DNA of 10,740 bases, taken from Deltaproteobacteria bacterium. Lineage in GTDB: Bacteria; Desulfobacterota; DSM-4660; Desulfatiglandales; HGW-15. The notes under the pieces are model-generated. The model was not told where the DNA came from, made no database searches, and saw nothing but the letters and a program-made list of their open reading frames with translations. A program made the position numbers and the translations under genes. This document shows positions 1 to 6,831 of this stretch, in pieces; position 1 is the first letter of the stretch; every line of letters starts with the position of its first letter. The stretch is taken from NCBI GenBank assembly GCA_019307805.1, contig JAFDIX010000352.1, positions 1 to 10,740 of the forward strand. Reading direction: 5' to 3'.

Positions 1-115
1 CAATGCCGAAATCACGGGGTATTCTGTCCAGGGTCTTGTGTTTGTTGACCAGGCTGTGAAGGTTCTGATGAAGCTTTTCCAGTATCTTATCTTGATCTGA
101 TCTCTTTTGTTCCAT
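1..115 (-). CDS. Partial gene, probable MarR-family transcriptional regulator (N-terminal 38 codons)
   Basis: Reading leftwards from an ATG at 115, an open frame runs off the left edge of the window. The visible peptide starts MEQKRSDQDKILEKLHQ, then has a basic stretch (NKHKTLDRIPRDFGI) at residues 24-38. A charged N-terminal helix followed by a '(K/R)PRDFG' motif is what I recall just ahead of the winged-helix domain in a group of MarR-like regulators from anaerobic bacteria. The DNA-binding domain itself is outside the window, so the family call is tentative. No good Shine-Dalgarno sequence precedes the ATG. An in-frame ATG ten codons upstream (145) would add MVKFLYCCHL, which looks less natural. 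The gene lies 231 bp downstream of the last TRAP gene on the same strand, so it may be read with that operon or from its own promoter. Confidence 0.45.
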   Translation of the reverse strand, partial: MEQKRSDQDKILEKLHQNLHSLVNKHKTLDRIPRDFGI

Positions 116-346
116 AAGATGGCAACAGTAAAGAAACTTAACCATTTTGTCAAGATTATTATCATATAATCATTATTAAGTATGTCCTGAACAATATTAG
201 ATCAGTCGGAATTAATATACCTTAGCGATTCACTGGGAATAATTCTGATGGAAACACCGTCAAAGAGCGGAAGGGAGGGCGCAACACGATGGTTCGGGAG
301 AGATGATTCAGCTCTGCCCCGCTGGCGGCCCACTGTTTTTCACATG
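116..346 (-). other. Intergenic region between dctQM2 and the MarR-like gene; weak promoter candidate
   Basis: This 231-bp stretch has no ORF of interest. I see no stem-loop with a T-run after the dctQM2 stop, so no intrinsic terminator for the TRAP operon can be supported. The part nearest the left-hand gene (about 120-230) is AT-rich. It contains a perfect TTGACA on the minus strand (150-145), with TACTGT 17 bp downstream as a poor -10. That arrangement would place transcription initiation almost at the ATG at 115. A GATAAT further upstream (about 161-156) is a second -10 candidate without a good -35. A promoter of the left-hand gene probably lies here, but which element is used is unclear. 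Confidence 0.35.
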
Positions 347-2245
347 CTATTCCATGAGGGAGGGGAGATAGAGCGCGATCGCCGGAAATAAAAAAATGAG
401 AAGAATTCGCACGGCGTCAACAATGAGAAAAGGAACGATCCCCTTAAAGATCTTTGCAACAGGAACATCCTTTGCGACCTTTTGCAGGACAAAAACATTC
501 ATCCCAAAGGGGGGTGTGATCTGCCCTATCTCGGCCATGGTGACAACGAGAACGCCGAACCAGATGAGACTAAAGCCCAGTTCGCTCACCACAGGTCCAA
601 AAATGGGGACTGTCAGGATAATGGCCGGGATGATGGGCATAATGCACCCCAGGATCACGTAAACTATCAAAATGGCCAGAATGGTCAATGACCCGGGCAC
701 GTTTAGAGAGACTACGAGGTCGGACAACATAAAGGGGATCTGGGACCTTGTGAGGAAGTATCCAAAAATGCTGGCGCCGATCAGCATGAGAAAGAGCATT
801 GAGGAGGTGTTGATCGCGTCGCCCAGGGCCGCAAAGATCTTTTTCCAGTCTAACTTTCCTTTCAGAACGCCGATCAAGAACGCACCGGAAGCGCCGATTC
901 CGGCTGCTTCCGTGGGGGTAAAAATGCCCCCGTAAATACCCCCGATCACCAGAATGAAAAGAACAATGATGCCCCAGGTATTCTTGAGTGAAATGATCTT
1001 CTCCTTCAAAGTGGAAGAGGATCCTGGAGGCCCCATTGAGGGCCTGATTTTACACAGGATGTATATGGTGATGATATAAAGGAGTGCCTCCATGACGCCC
1101 GGGACAATGCCTGCAATAAAGAGCTTCCCAATGGATTCCTCTGTAATTCCGGCGTAAATGATGAAGGGGATGCTGGGGGGGATGAGAATCCCGATGCTGC
1201 CCCCGGCAGCAATACATCCGGTAGCCAGGCTGTCGGAGTATTTGGCCCTTTTCATCTCCGGCAGGGATATGGTCCCCATGGTAATGTTTGTAGCCAGGCT
1301 GGACCCGGTCACCGCTGCAAAACCCGCGCAACCGCCCACCGTGGCCATTGCCAGACCGCCGGGCATCCTCCCCATCCAGGTACGCAGGGTGCCATAGATC
1401 TCTCTGCTCATGTCGGCATAGAAGCACAGCACCCCCATGAGAACAAAAAGCGGGATCGTGCTCATGGCATGGCCTGAGGCAGTCCTAAAGGGCGAGGTGC
1501 CCATGAGTGCGAGGCTGGCATCCGGATTGACCAGATAAGAGAAACCCAAAAACCCGACCAGGGCCAACACCGGTCCCACGGACATCTGGGAAAAAAGCAG
1601 CAAAAGCATCAGGAATATGCCGAAAAGTCCGGCCCCAAGCCTGCCGATTTCCCATGGCAACCATTGAAACCAGAGGGGAAAGGTAACGAGAACCAGGACA
1701 AAGGCGCCATCCATGAATAACCACAGAAAGGGTTTTTTACAGAGCCTGAAAACCTCCGACACTGAGTCAATAAAATCTATGAGAAAGAAAAGGCAGAGCA
1801 GGACACTGCCTAGGGCAACGACCCACATGAAGGGAAAGTTGGGGATAAAAAGCAACCCCGAGGTTGTGCCTTCTGCCCGAAGGATCTCCGCCTTTACGAT
1901 GCTGCGCCAGGTTACCAGAATAAAGGCGCCCAGGCAGAGAAAATGGGTGGCACTGTTGATAACAGCCTGCCCTTTTTTTGAAAGACGGGTTACCAGCAAA
2001 TCAATGGAAATGTGTCCAGTCTTGGTTTGTGTAAAGGCCAGGCCGGTGAAGACGATGAAAACAAGCATAAACTCGATGAGTTCATAACTGCCTTTGATAG
2101 GCCTGTTAAAGAAGTAGCGCAGGACGACATCCAGGGTAATGAGTAAGACCATTACGGCAAGGATCACCCGTCCTGCGCCATCCGCTATTTGACTGACCGG
2201 TTTGACGACCCGTTCAATGGTTCGGGCAGCATTATTCAGACTCAT
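347..2245 (-). CDS. TRAP transporter fused small/large permease subunits (DctQM), second module
   Basis: This 632-residue integral membrane protein fuses the DctQ-like small subunit to the DctM-like large subunit. Together with the periplasmic DctP2 encoded just upstream, it would import an organic substrate driven by a Na+ or H+ gradient. Residues 25-165 form the four-helix DctQ part, with the motif GSYELIEFMLVF at 52-63 and TGHISIDLL at about 76-84. A linker with two helices leads to the DctM domain from about 203 to the end. That domain carries MPGGLA (294-299), the intact GCAGFAAVTGSS motif (305-316), IPPSIPFIIYA (355-365), TEESIGKLFIAG (368-379) and the ITPP motif (576-579) near the C-terminus. 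The start is an ATG preceded by GGGGAAAGG with a somewhat long spacer of about 12 nt. Only 33 bp separate it from the dctP2 stop, so the two are cotranscribed. It is the last gene of the TRAP operon. The substrate is not deducible. Confidence 0.93.
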   Translation of the reverse strand: MSLNNAARTIERVVKPVSQIADGAGRVILAVMVLLITLDVVLRYFFNRPIKGSYELIEFMLVFIVFTGLAFTQTKTGHISIDLLVTRLSKKGQAVINSATHFLCLGAFILVTWRSIVKAEILRAEGTTSGLLFIPNFPFMWVVALGSVLLCLFFLIDFIDSVSEVFRLCKKPFLWLFMDGAFVLVLVTFPLWFQWLPWEIGRLGAGLFGIFLMLLLLFSQMSVGPVLALVGFLGFSYLVNPDASLALMGTSPFRTASGHAMSTIPLFVLMGVLCFYADMSREIYGTLRTWMGRMPGGLAMATVGGCAGFAAVTGSSLATNITMGTISLPEMKRAKYSDSLATGCIAAGGSIGILIPPSIPFIIYAGITEESIGKLFIAGIVPGVMEALLYIITIYILCKIRPSMGPPGSSSTLKEKIISLKNTWGIIVLFILVIGGIYGGIFTPTEAAGIGASGAFLIGVLKGKLDWKKIFAALGDAINTSSMLFLMLIGASIFGYFLTRSQIPFMLSDLVVSLNVPGSLTILAILIVYVILGCIMPIIPAIILTVPIFGPVVSELGFSLIWFGVLVVTMAEIGQITPPFGMNVFVLQKVAKDVPVAKIFKGIVPFLIVDAVRILLIFLFPAIALYLPSLME

Positions 2246-2278
2246 GAATGGACGAAGCCTTTCCCCAGGATGCTCAGA

Positions 2279-3319
2279 TTATTTTTTACTGTATTTCTCC
2301 ACGAGGATAAGCGCATCATTCAACACTGCCTTACCGGGGAGGCCTTTGGCCTCCATGACCTTCACCCATTTGTCATAGGCCGGTTTGCTGACCGCTACCC
2401 ACCTGGCCCTCTCTTCCGGAGACACCTCTATGATCTCCTGTCCACGCTCCTTGACGATCTTAATCCCTTTTTGCATCTCTCCGGTAACAGCACGGCAGAG
2501 AGTATCCGGCATCATATCGGTTGTAATTTTTGTAATGGTCTTCTGGATGTCAGGAGAGAGTTTATTCCATGTTCTTTTGTTCATTGCAGACCAATAGGGT
2601 AGACCCCCCAAATGAATGTTCGTGTGGTATTTAGTGACCTCATAGATCTTCCTCGCCTTGAAAATACCCCAGGCAAAGGCGACCCCATCGGTGACCCCTT
2701 TTTGTGCGGCCTGGTACACATCCGCCAGACCCATTGTCACGGGAGTGGCCCCCAGCATCTGGAGGGTTGCCGCTGCACCGGGGGGGCATGCCAACTTCAT
2801 GCCCTTGATGTCTTCCAACTTTCTCACAGGCTTCTTGGTCGTATGAATTTCATAGGGCAGGGTGGTCCATAAAAACAGGACATGCACATCATCATGCTCT
2901 TTTCTCATCTGTGGGTACTTGTTATAGAGTTCCCCAAGAACCCGTGCACCGACAAAGGTATTGGAGCAAAGGAATGGGAGCTCCATCACGCTTATGAGGG
3001 GAAACCGCCCTGTTTTCATGCTGTGTGCCATCCAGCCTATATCGGCTATGCCGTCTACAACGGCATCATACTGATCCTTGTCTTTGGCCAGTGTCTGGGT
3101 AAAATAAAATTTTACCTTGACCATGCCGTTGGTCTGCTTCTCGATCTCTTTGGACCAGGGGAGAAAGGCCTTTTTGTATGGCGAAGCCTTTGGCGGAAAA
3201 GTGCCGGCGAAACTCAGTTCCACAGGCTTCATTTCGGCCTGTGCCATAGATGGTGACATGACGATGAACGACATCAAAATGAAGATGAACCCGACGCTGA
3301 AAAAATTTGTCTTTTTCAT
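2279..3319 (-). CDS. TRAP transporter periplasmic substrate-binding protein, DctP family (second module)
   Basis: A 346-residue DctP-family extracytoplasmic binding protein, the usual length for the family. Residues 1-28 are a clear Sec signal peptide: MKK, a hydrophobic core, and cleavage after AQA (26-28). The mature protein starts EMKPVELSFAGTFPP. Family hallmarks are visible: the DAVVDGIADIGW stretch (85-96), KLEDIKGMKLACPP (167-180), LGATPVTM (189-196), and VYQAAQKGVTDG (201-212). The position after KGMKL, normally Arg in the KGLK(I/L)R motif that binds the substrate carboxylate, is Ala177. The upstream positively charged position is Lys (HTTKK, 159-163). A strong Shine-Dalgarno (AGGAGGG, 3331-3325) lies 5 nt before the ATG, as expected for an abundant binding protein. 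The gene sits 97 bp after dctQM1 and 33 bp before dctQM2, so it forms the second binding protein-permease pair of one operon. Its resemblance to dctP1 (shared HTTKK and LED-KGMK motifs) suggests a related ligand class. Confidence 0.93.
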   Translation of the reverse strand: MKKTNFFSVGFIFILMSFIVMSPSMAQAEMKPVELSFAGTFPPKASPYKKAFLPWSKEIEKQTNGMVKVKFYFTQTLAKDKDQYDAVVDGIADIGWMAHSMKTGRFPLISVMELPFLCSNTFVGARVLGELYNKYPQMRKEHDDVHVLFLWTTLPYEIHTTKKPVRKLEDIKGMKLACPPGAAATLQMLGATPVTMGLADVYQAAQKGVTDGVAFAWGIFKARKIYEVTKYHTNIHLGGLPYWSAMNKRTWNKLSPDIQKTITKITTDMMPDTLCRAVTGEMQKGIKIVKERGQEIIEVSPEERARWVAVSKPAYDKWVKVMEAKGLPGKAVLNDALILVEKYSKK

Positions 3320-3416
3320 TTTTTCCCTCCTATGAAGTTTGTTTTTTCTCTGATGATCCCTGCGAAATAGAATTGACCCATCCCGCTTTACCTCAACTTT
3401 TTGGGGTGCGAATCAG

Positions 3417-5288
3417 TTAAAATACCAGATTGGGCAGAAAGAGAGCAATCTGCGGGAATATTACCAACAGCACGACACAAACGATCATACAGATGAGAAA
3501 AGGGACAATGCCTCGGAATATGTCCTGCATGGGCACGTCCTTGGCCACACTTCCGATGGCAAAGACATTGACACCGATGGGCGGCGTGATCTGCCCCATC
3601 TCCATGGTAAGTACCGTCACCACCCCGAACCAGATGGGGTCGAATCCAAGGGCGACAATGGAGGGGAAGATGGTAGGCAGGACCAGGAGGATCATGGGGA
3701 TCACATTCAAAAGGCACCCCAGAACCATGAAGAGAATGATCACCGCGGCAAACACAACATATCTATTGACCTGCATTTCTGTAACGAATTCCGCCAGGGC
3801 AAAGGGCAACCGGGTGGCCGCCAGGAAGTACCCCAGAATCCCCACGCCGATCAAAATCATGAGGAGCTTGGTGGTTATCTTCAGGGTATCCTCCAGGGAC
3901 AACCGGATCATTTTCCTGTTCACACGCCCTCTGAACGCCGCGTACACAAAGGCCCCCACCGAACCGATGGCGCCTCCTTCCACAGGGCTGAATATCCCGC
4001 TCAGTATCCCGCCCAGAATAAGCACGAAGAGCATCAGCATACCTATGACACCCTTGAGTGAAACGAGTTTCTCCTTGAAGGTGGTGATCTCTCCCCTCGG
4101 GGCCAGCTCAGGACGGATCTTTGCAATAATGTAGATGGTCACCATAAAGAGTCCGGCTAAAAGCAGGCCCGGGACCATACCGGCGATAAAAAGCCTGCCG
4201 ATGGACTCCTCCGTCACAATGGCATAGAAGATGAACCCCACACTGGGCGGGATCAGGATTCCCAGGGTCCCGCCGGCGGCCAGGCAGCCGGTCGCCAGGC
4301 GCATGCCGTACTTCTGCTTTTTCATCTCGGGAACGGCAAGGGTTCCCATGGTGACTGCGGTGGCCAGACTGTCTCCGCACACGGCGGAAAATGCCAGTCC
4401 TCCGGGCAGACGCCCCAGCCAGATATTGGCGGTTCTAAAGAGATCCTGGCTGATCCCGGAATGGTAGGCAAATTCTCCCATGAGGACAAACAGGGGCACA
4501 ACGGTCAGCATGTAGGAGGCCGCGGTATTGTAGGAGGCTATCCCCAGGTTGCTCAGGGCGGGAAGCAGTCCATTGTAGACGGCAATCATCCCCAGAAAGC
4601 CCGTTAATCCCATTCCGAAGCCGATAGGCATTCCCAGAAACAGGAGCACGAAAAGGAGACACATCCCCAGAACTCCCATGGTTCCTCCCTCCAGGCCTGT
4701 AGGCGCCAGACCCGCCATGGGAGCGATCACCAGGAAACATGCCAGGATAAGGGCGGGGATCAGCCAGGGCAAACGGCGATCTTCCATAGACCTCTGCAAA
4801 GCCTTGAGAAAATCGAGCAGGACCACAAAGACAATGAGGATCGCACCGAGGGCGGCAACAAACCGGAAGATCCAGATGGGAATCTCAAGTGCATAGCTCA
4901 CCTCTTCGATCCTGATCTTCTCAATGCCCTGCCGGATAAGCTGGGAAGACATCAAAATAAAAAAGAGTAGGGAGAGCAGATAGACAAAACTGTCACAAAT
5001 GTTTTGAACCCACTTGGGGAACTTGGCGAGAAGAAACTCAATACGAATATGCCCATCACTGAACTGTGTAAATGCAATCGCCAGGTACACAATGAAGACC
5101 ATGAAGAACTCTTCGATCTCGATGCCGCCCGGGATGGACCCTTTAAAAGTGAGACGGGACACCACATCAATAAAAACCGGCAGGGGCATGATAAGGAGCA
5201 AGGCGGCACTGATATTATTGAAGACTCGACTTGTGGGGCTGACGAATTTTTCCAGACCCCCGATAATCTTATTCAAAATGGCTGTCAT
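3417..5288 (-). CDS. TRAP transporter fused DctQM permease (first module), with a 9-residue gap in a conserved DctM motif
   Basis: This fused TRAP permease has 623 residues from the ATG at 5288. The open frame extends three codons further to a TTG at 5297, but GGGGG lies 10 nt before the ATG and almost touches the TTG, so the ATG is preferred. The DctQ domain covers about residues 25-165 (GIEIEEFFMVFIVYLA, 55-70; GHIRIEFLL, 79-87). The DctM domain covers about 200-623, with LPGGLA (294-299), IPPSVGFIFYA, TEESIGRLFIAG and MGQITPPIGVN near the C-terminus. Compared with its neighbour DctQM2 and with family consensus, the segment after GGLA is nine residues short. It reads GGLA-FSAVCGDSLAT, where DctQM2 has GGLA-MATVGGCAG-FAAVTGSSLAT. 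The usual GSS is GDS here. The gap is in frame and the rest looks intact, so this may be a divergent functional protein or a damaged one. It is 204 bp from dctP1, with a stem-loop between them. Confidence 0.9.
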   Translation of the reverse strand: MTAILNKIIGGLEKFVSPTSRVFNNISAALLLIMPLPVFIDVVSRLTFKGSIPGGIEIEEFFMVFIVYLAIAFTQFSDGHIRIEFLLAKFPKWVQNICDSFVYLLSLLFFILMSSQLIRQGIEKIRIEEVSYALEIPIWIFRFVAALGAILIVFVVLLDFLKALQRSMEDRRLPWLIPALILACFLVIAPMAGLAPTGLEGGTMGVLGMCLLFVLLFLGMPIGFGMGLTGFLGMIAVYNGLLPALSNLGIASYNTAASYMLTVVPLFVLMGEFAYHSGISQDLFRTANIWLGRLPGGLAFSAVCGDSLATAVTMGTLAVPEMKKQKYGMRLATGCLAAGGTLGILIPPSVGFIFYAIVTEESIGRLFIAGMVPGLLLAGLFMVTIYIIAKIRPELAPRGEITTFKEKLVSLKGVIGMLMLFVLILGGILSGIFSPVEGGAIGSVGAFVYAAFRGRVNRKMIRLSLEDTLKITTKLLMILIGVGILGYFLAATRLPFALAEFVTEMQVNRYVVFAAVIILFMVLGCLLNVIPMILLVLPTIFPSIVALGFDPIWFGVVTVLTMEMGQITPPIGVNVFAIGSVAKDVPMQDIFRGIVPFLICMIVCVVLLVIFPQIALFLPNLVF

Positions 5289-5433
5289 ATTCAGCAAACC
5301 CCCAATTCTTTTCTCATCAAACCCGAACCCCGAGCCCTTCCCAAGTCTTCAGAGTGAACTGCCGATGTGTAGAGCCGGCATGACCAGCCGCGGTATATAT
5401 TCAAGGCTACTGACCATGCGCTTCACATATTGA

Positions 5434-5469
5434 AGGGTCATAGGAACAAGAGTAAGTTCCTATGACCCT
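5434..5469 (-). promoter_or_regulatory. Intercistronic stem-loop between dctP1 and dctQM1
   Basis: A perfect 14-bp inverted repeat (AGGGTCATAGGAAC and its complement; arms 5434-5447 and 5456-5469) with an 8-nt loop lies 23 nt downstream of the dctP1 stop codon. No T-run follows in the direction of transcription, so it does not look like a standard intrinsic terminator. Strong hairpins directly after a binding-protein gene are known in ABC and TRAP operons to protect the upstream message from 3' exonucleases, so that the soluble binding protein is made in excess over the membrane subunits. That role is inferred here. A protein-binding operator is the alternative. The remaining sequence to the dctQM1 start (about 145 bp) shows no ORF of interest and no convincing internal promoter. 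Confidence 0.75.
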
Positions 5470-5492
5470 GTCGGGCACATTCTGGAGAACCC

Positions 5493-6539
5493 CTATTTTA
5501 GGAGCTCGTCTGCCAGTTTGATGGTATCTTCTCGAATCTTTCTTGCGTTCTTGAGGCCCTTCTTTTCCAGCTTTTTCATAAGGTTTTCGTGAATAGGATT
5601 CACCTTGGCAAGCCATCGCTTCTTTTCGGCAGGGGGAAGGTAGTAGAAGGTGTGCCCCTCTTTTTTAAACTGTTTCTCGTCCTTTGCGGCCCCATCGTCG
5701 AGTGTTTTTCCGAAAAGCCGTGACATTGTGACACCCGTCGTATCGGTCATGATCTTCTGGAGATCAGGGGGCAGGCTGTCCCATTTCTTCTGATTTATGG
5801 CTCCCCAAAAGGGATTTGCCATGAGACCGAACATGGTGTGGTATTTGGCTGCATCGGAGATTTTCTTGGCCCTAATAGGCGCAAGGGGACAAAAGACGCC
5901 GTCAGCCATTCCCCTTTCAAGGGCGAGGTAGGTATCGTTGGGGCTCAATTCCACAGGATTGGCGCCAAGTGCCTTGGCCATGGTCCTTGCAGGAGGCAGC
6001 CACACGATGATCTTCATGCCCTTCAGATCTTCCAGTGTCTTGACGAGTTTCTTGGTCGTGTGGAGTTCAAAAAGGGCGCTGATATGGGTCCACAGGAACT
6101 TGTAGTCAGTATACTCCGCTCGCCACTCCGGCCACTTTTTGTAGAGTGCCATGGTCGTCAAACTGCCCGAGGTGGCACTCTTGAAAACCAGAGGCAGATT
6201 GATAATCTCCGCCAGGGGGAATTTGCCCGGGGTGAAGGCCTGGGGCGAAAAGCCCATGTCCACGGCACCCGACACAACGGCACTGTAATGTTCCTTTTGC
6301 GGTGTCAGGGCTCCCGGAGGAAAATACTGAATCTCCAGCCTGCCGCCGCTCATCTCTTTCACCTGTTTTATCCAGGGCATGATACCATTGACTATGGAGG
6401 GGTGTTTGGGGAAATATTCACTGGCGAATTTGATCACGTATTTTTTCCCCCCCGAAGCCCCGGCAGGCATACTCAGGGCCACCATGGCGACTGCTACAAC
6501 CAAAAGAACCAATGTGGATTTGCTAATGAGTTTCTTCAT
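5493..6539 (-). CDS. TRAP transporter periplasmic substrate-binding protein, DctP family (first module)
   Basis: A 348-residue DctP-type binding protein and the first gene of the TRAP operon. A Sec signal peptide is evident: MKKLISK, a hydrophobic core at 9-23, and cleavage after AGA (26-28). Recognisable family segments are EHYSAVVSGAVDMGF (83-97), LEDLKGMKIIVW (169-180), LGANPVEL (191-198) and TYLALERGMADGVFCPL (203-219). The canonical carboxylate-binding Arg in KGLK(I/L)R is replaced by Ile178. An Arg occurs seven residues later (R185), and the charged position upstream is Lys in HTTKK (160-164). Translation is well supported: AAAGGAGG (6553-6546) lies 6 nt before the ATG. The message probably starts near 6711, giving a leader of roughly 170 nt. 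A strong stem-loop follows the stop codon. Its ligand is unknown; the missing Arg argues against assuming a simple dicarboxylate. Confidence 0.93.
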   Translation of the reverse strand: MKKLISKSTLVLLVVAVAMVALSMPAGASGGKKYVIKFASEYFPKHPSIVNGIMPWIKQVKEMSGGRLEIQYFPPGALTPQKEHYSAVVSGAVDMGFSPQAFTPGKFPLAEIINLPLVFKSATSGSLTTMALYKKWPEWRAEYTDYKFLWTHISALFELHTTKKLVKTLEDLKGMKIIVWLPPARTMAKALGANPVELSPNDTYLALERGMADGVFCPLAPIRAKKISDAAKYHTMFGLMANPFWGAINQKKWDSLPPDLQKIMTDTTGVTMSRLFGKTLDDGAAKDEKQFKKEGHTFYYLPPAEKKRWLAKVNPIHENLMKKLEKKGLKNARKIREDTIKLADELLK

Positions 6540-6636
6540 TCTGTTCCTCCTTTCAGGTTATAGATTGATATTCTCCGCAAGCCGGACAGCAACAACCTGT
6601 GCTTGCACCGTTACGGGCTGAAACCGGTGGTTTGCA

Positions 6637-6674
6637 TTCCGTCACGGCCTTGGTCTCAATCCGTCAATCCGTCA
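6637..6674 (-). repeat. Short direct repeats in the TRAP operon leader
   Basis: The 8-mer TGACGGAT occurs twice in immediate succession on the minus strand (6674-6667, 6666-6659). A near copy, TGACGGAA, lies at 6644-6637. They fall in the predicted 5' leader, about 40-75 nt after the predicted start site. A nearby 13-bp element with 5-bp arms (AAACC-ACC-GGTTT, 6633-6621) is also present. They could be regulator-binding sites, but nothing in the sequence proves it. Confidence 0.3.
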
Positions 6675-6717
6675 TTACCATACATTCTAAACCACCCATC
6701 AAATTTCAAAGTTCAGG

Positions 6718-6746
6718 ATACTATTCAGAACAAAGCCCGTGGTCAA
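6718..6746 (-). promoter_or_regulatory. Sigma70-like promoter of the TRAP operon
   Basis: On the minus strand, TTGACC (6746-6741; 5 of 6 to consensus) and TAGTAT (6723-6718; 4 of 6) are separated by exactly 17 bp. Initiation is predicted near 6711, about 170 nt before dctP1. It sits just downstream of the apparent iclR terminator, consistent with an independent TRAP transcription unit. Confidence 0.55.
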
Positions 6747-6781
6747 GTTATTCAAAAGGTGATTTTTCCCCATTCTCACAT

Positions 6782-6821
6782 AAAAAAAGCTCCGAATGAG
6801 GTGAGACCTACAGGTAGCTTT
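6782..6821 (-). terminator. Probable intrinsic terminator after iclR
   Basis: Eleven nt after the iclR stop, the minus strand has AAAGCTACC, a central segment, then GGAGCT merging into a run of seven T. The outer arms pair (AAAGCT with AGCTTT, then CC with GG across one bulged A), and the interior can form small extra stems such as ACC-TGTA-GGT. The stem is short and the loop large, so this is weaker than the terminator before iclR. The T-run and position still favour termination. Confidence 0.5.
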
Positions 6822-6831
6822 GTACATTATT

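Noticed and set aside
301..346. Terminator at the end of the TRAP operon
   Set aside because: Only a 4-bp stem (CCGC-CA-GCGG) can be drawn and no T-run follows.
3430..4134. Plus-strand open frame of 234 codons opposite dctQM1
   Set aside because: It is antisense to conserved transmembrane segments; the Met/Arg/Thr/Pro-rich translation is what reversed membrane-protein codons give.
5838..6563. Plus-strand open frame of 241 codons opposite dctP1
   Set aside because: It is the reverse-frame shadow of a well-supported binding protein, with no domain and no ribosome-binding site.
6570..6605. Sigma54-like element (GCAC with TTGCT nearby) in the dctP1 leader
   Set aside because: The spacing is one base too long, the invariant GG of the -24 element is missing, and a better sigma70-like promoter lies upstream.
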